Shown here: positions 61,319 to 64,000 of the stretch, piece by piece | How the letters are laid out: each line of letters opens with the position of its first letter | Position numbering within the stretch: the stretch's first letter is position 1 | NCBI RefSeq assembly: GCF_012432095.1 | Contig: NC_081159.1 | Span: 11,689,001-11,753,000, forward strand | Source: Onychostoma macrolepis | Lineage: Eukaryota; Chordata; Actinopteri; Cypriniformes; Cyprinidae | Direction: 5' to 3' | Length of the DNA: 64,000 bases | Position numbers and translations under genes: made by a program | Notes under the pieces: generated by a model | What the model saw: only the letters and a program-made list of their open reading frames with translations | Told to the model about the DNA's origin: nothing | Databases searched by the model: none

Positions 61319-63764
61319 AAGGATATATCACAAACAAAAAGTTTGTCATCATCATTCATTCATTCGCTACCAGAAACAAATCGGCTCCGTGAAATTAAGC
61401 TTAATTATCAAAATACCGAAAATAACTGAATAGGCCTAATTTACAGTAGGCTATTTTAAACGGTCTAATTCAATTCACAGTACAGGTTTTAACAGGTTTC
61501 AATTTTTATACGCAAACTGCGGAAAAATAAAGAGAATTAGCTATAATAAAATAAACAATAATAATAATCTATCGTTTTCACTGGTTGTTTGAATTCGGAC
61601 CAACAGCAATTTTTCAACATCGTATGAGGATCTAAGGAGTGCAGTAATTTCAAGAATTAACTGGGAGTGTAGAGAAGAATTCACATAACCGCTGTGCGCT
61701 TTTCATGAAAATCCTGCAACCACTTTGGTATTTAGTTTAACCTCACGCTGTGAATTCGAATTAAACACAGGCGACAATAATATGGTGGTTTGCATTTGAA
61801 TAAGCTCTTAACTTATTCCCATGAAAAATGTTGAATAGTCCGACATGCAGCAAGAGTTAATTGAGCAATATGATTTGGACTTGTACCAAATTAATTCTGG
61901 AAGGATCGGGTGAAAAAATTAATTGAATCAAGCGAACTGGGCGATGTCAACTGCATTAAACAAGTTTATGTGTTTTTGTGCACACAGTGAACATACATAG
62001 ATTTTAAATGCAATTTGGCGCGCGACGTAGGGTGTAAATTGGAGCACACCTTTCTTAAACTGATGCCCATCGCTTTTAAAGTCCAGTGAAACTCAACACC
62101 GGGCACCCTCGAGTCCCGTTTCTGTTCCTAAATGGGTTTATTCAAGCACGTAATGGGATCCCGGCAACACAACTTTGAGAACTGGGGGCCACGGTAAACT
62201 TCACCACATGAACTCGGTTTCCAGGGCTATTAAGCTTTTAATTGGAAAATAGCAGATGAAATTTCAAGGTGACGATAATGCCGCATGCAGTCTGTGTTTG
62301 GTGAGGGGAATTCACAGCGAGGGGAGTGGGAGGACAACACAAATGCTAATAAAATTATTTACGTCTCTCACCAACACTGCAGAAAATGAATAGGCTACAT
62401 AAAATAAATAAATAAATAATTTCTTTCTCTCTCTCTAAAAAAAAAAGGAGAAAAAAAAGAAAAAGCTCAAAATATTGTTGAACATACTGCAAATATTTAT
62501 ATTTAAATATATGTAGGCCTATTCATATTTATGTAATATTTTATACATTCAAATTATTTTTATGTAAAATATATTTTTTTTATGTTGAATGTGATTGGCA
62601 TCAGTGGACATAGATGAACATAGAACACCATCTACACAAATCCTCTAAATGTAAAAGGAGTACAATCCAGTTGTTAACAACTATAATACTTTTTTTTTTT
62701 TTTTTTTACAAATAAAGTGTTTTTGATAAACTTTTTTGCCTTTCTTTAGTCTTGTGTGAGACATAAACATGTTAAATGAAATAAGCATAAAATTCAAACC
62801 AGCAAAGAAATAAATAAATACCTGGCTCTTTTGAAGGTAATTAATTATACAGTATAGCTACATATGGTGAAGAAAATGAATGAAGCCAAATGCCTACCAG
62901 TAAAATTCAGATTAAGATGCATCTATACACATATGGTATCTTCTTTCTGTCTACATGACAGTTTTACAGATTAAATCCATCAGGAAGATAATTTTAGTAA
63001 GTGCTTCTGAAAGAACAATTTCTGTTAGACATGGGAGAGAATAGAGAAGGAAAGTCTGATGTTTGGACAGAGAAAAACAATACTCCTAAGAGTTATAATA
63101 CCACTAATTAAAAATAAAAGAAGTTCTTTATTTCTGTGGATTAAGTGAACCACTGTTAGCAGCTATCTATGTGGAGCCCAAAAGCGGTTTTATACTGAAC
63201 TGAAGGACAGAATAAAGCCATTAAATGTCTCAGGTCCAAGATCCAAGAAACCATAAACTGAGTAAATGACACAAACTAAACCTATAGTCAACCACTCGGT
63301 GTGGGAGGTACTTGTACTCCCTAATAATTTACAATTACAAAATTAATTTAGCAAATGCAATTATCCCAGCAATTTACAAATGAGAATAATAGAATATATT
63401 GTTATACCATAGGTTATATTATAGTGCTACCATAGGTTACAGACACAAAAGATGACTTGTTATTTCTGCTTGTAAGAAGTTCTAAGGTTTCAGCCATTGA
63501 GCACTGACATCCACCCACGTAATATCTGTTTAATCTAAATATTTGCACTTTATTGTACAGATACTGCAGTTTTGGCTGAATACCTTTCTAGCACATGTAA
63601 AAAAAAATAAAAAATGATACAAAAAAAACCTTAGTAAGACTGAAGTATATTTTTTGATAGAGTTTGATTTCTGCACTTAACTCAGCAATGCTCTTTTATT
63701 TAATTTGATTGCTCTTTTTGTATTTCCTGTCGGTTTTGATTGAGGTTTATAGTGATAATTATGT
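61319..63764. other. intergenic region upstream of dmrt3
   Basis: No supported gene. The segment 61900-62340 is more complex and GC-balanced than the AT-rich, T-tract-bearing 62350-62760 and may hold regulatory sequence. The rest is ordinary AT-rich intergenic DNA. Confidence 0.5.
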
Positions 63765-63786
63765 ATAGACTCAATGTTGAGTCTAT
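63765..63786. repeat. 22-bp perfect palindrome
   Basis: ATAGACTCAA and TTGAGTCTAT form 10-bp perfect arms around a TG centre. The arms carry AP-1-like GACTCA/TGAGTC half sites. It lies immediately left of the promoter-like edge segment. Confidence 0.6.
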
Positions 63787-64000
63787 GAGCTGTCTATTGA
63801 GAGCCAATCGGCTGCTCTTTCATTGCGGCTCTCTGACAGGCAGCCAATAGTTTCAATGTTGTGAGTAATGACAGGACATCTGTCCAGTGAAATGTCTGTA
63901 TGGACAGAGCCTCCAAGGGCACCCAAATCACCGAGACTCTGACAGGACCCACACCTCCCCGCCACACCCTCTCCATCTCAACATGAACAAAGACAGACAA
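63787..64000 (+). promoter_or_regulatory. promoter-like segment with possible plus-strand start at window edge
   Basis: GC-balanced segment with two CCAAT boxes (about 63802 and 63843), an imperfect inverted repeat GAGAGCC/GGCTCTC around the first box, and a palindrome GGACATCTGTCC near 63875. A plus-strand ATG at 63983 has A at -3 and reads MNKDRQ before the window ends. This could be the first exon of a gene continuing beyond 64000. An open reading frame on the opposite strand also crosses the segment but looks incidental. Confidence 0.3.

Noticed and set aside
63870..63890. Steroid receptor response element at GGACATCTGTCC
   Set aside because: The half sites are separated by 2 rather than the 3 bases required for a canonical inverted-repeat element.

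Overview
The window is teleost nuclear DNA, most likely from a cyprinid (carp, barb or danio relative). It is AT-rich and intron-containing. It carries repeats I recognise as common in cyprinid genomes: foldback elements ending AGGGATAGTTCACCC, several short hAT-like elements, the 'CACTGTTCAAAAGTTTGG' family, a Tc1/mariner element with long inverted repeats, and SINE/LINE 3' tails. The species cannot be fixed from the sequence. No rRNA, tRNA, CRISPR or bacterial-type feature is visible.

Only two protein-coding genes can be supported. Both are on the minus strand in the right quarter, and both are DM-domain (doublesex/mab-3) transcription factor genes. dmrt3 (57894-60510, two exons, 450 aa, DM plus DMA domain) lies upstream of dmrt2a (51052-53270, three coding exons, 507 aa, DM domain, no DMA domain). 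Their order and orientation match the conserved vertebrate DMRT1-DMRT3-DMRT2 cluster, so dmrt1 is expected just beyond position 64000. The last 220 bp look promoter-like, with two CCAAT boxes and a plus-strand ATG at 63983, and may be the edge of the next gene.

Positions 1 to about 51000 are a gene-free interval downstream of dmrt2a. It mixes decayed transposons with stretches of balanced, complex sequence. By analogy with other vertebrates these stretches are candidate conserved regulatory elements, but this cannot be shown without alignment. Transposon highlights are a Tc1 element (30488-32070) nested in an older DNA element, an 812-bp foldback element (18964-19775), a roughly 1-kb hAT-like deletion derivative that keeps a CpG-rich 5' segment (19819-20822), and several short elements with clear 8-bp target-site duplications (7735-8082, 25702-25916, 38970-39438, 44571-44836).

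The points most worth following up are: a 44-bp imperfect inverted repeat carrying four CCAAT boxes upstream of dmrt2a; an eh1-like Groucho-binding motif at the Dmrt2a C terminus; a 55-bp unit present three times at 41.7-45.1 kb; palindromic POU and homeodomain-type sites in the desert; and the promoter-like right edge.
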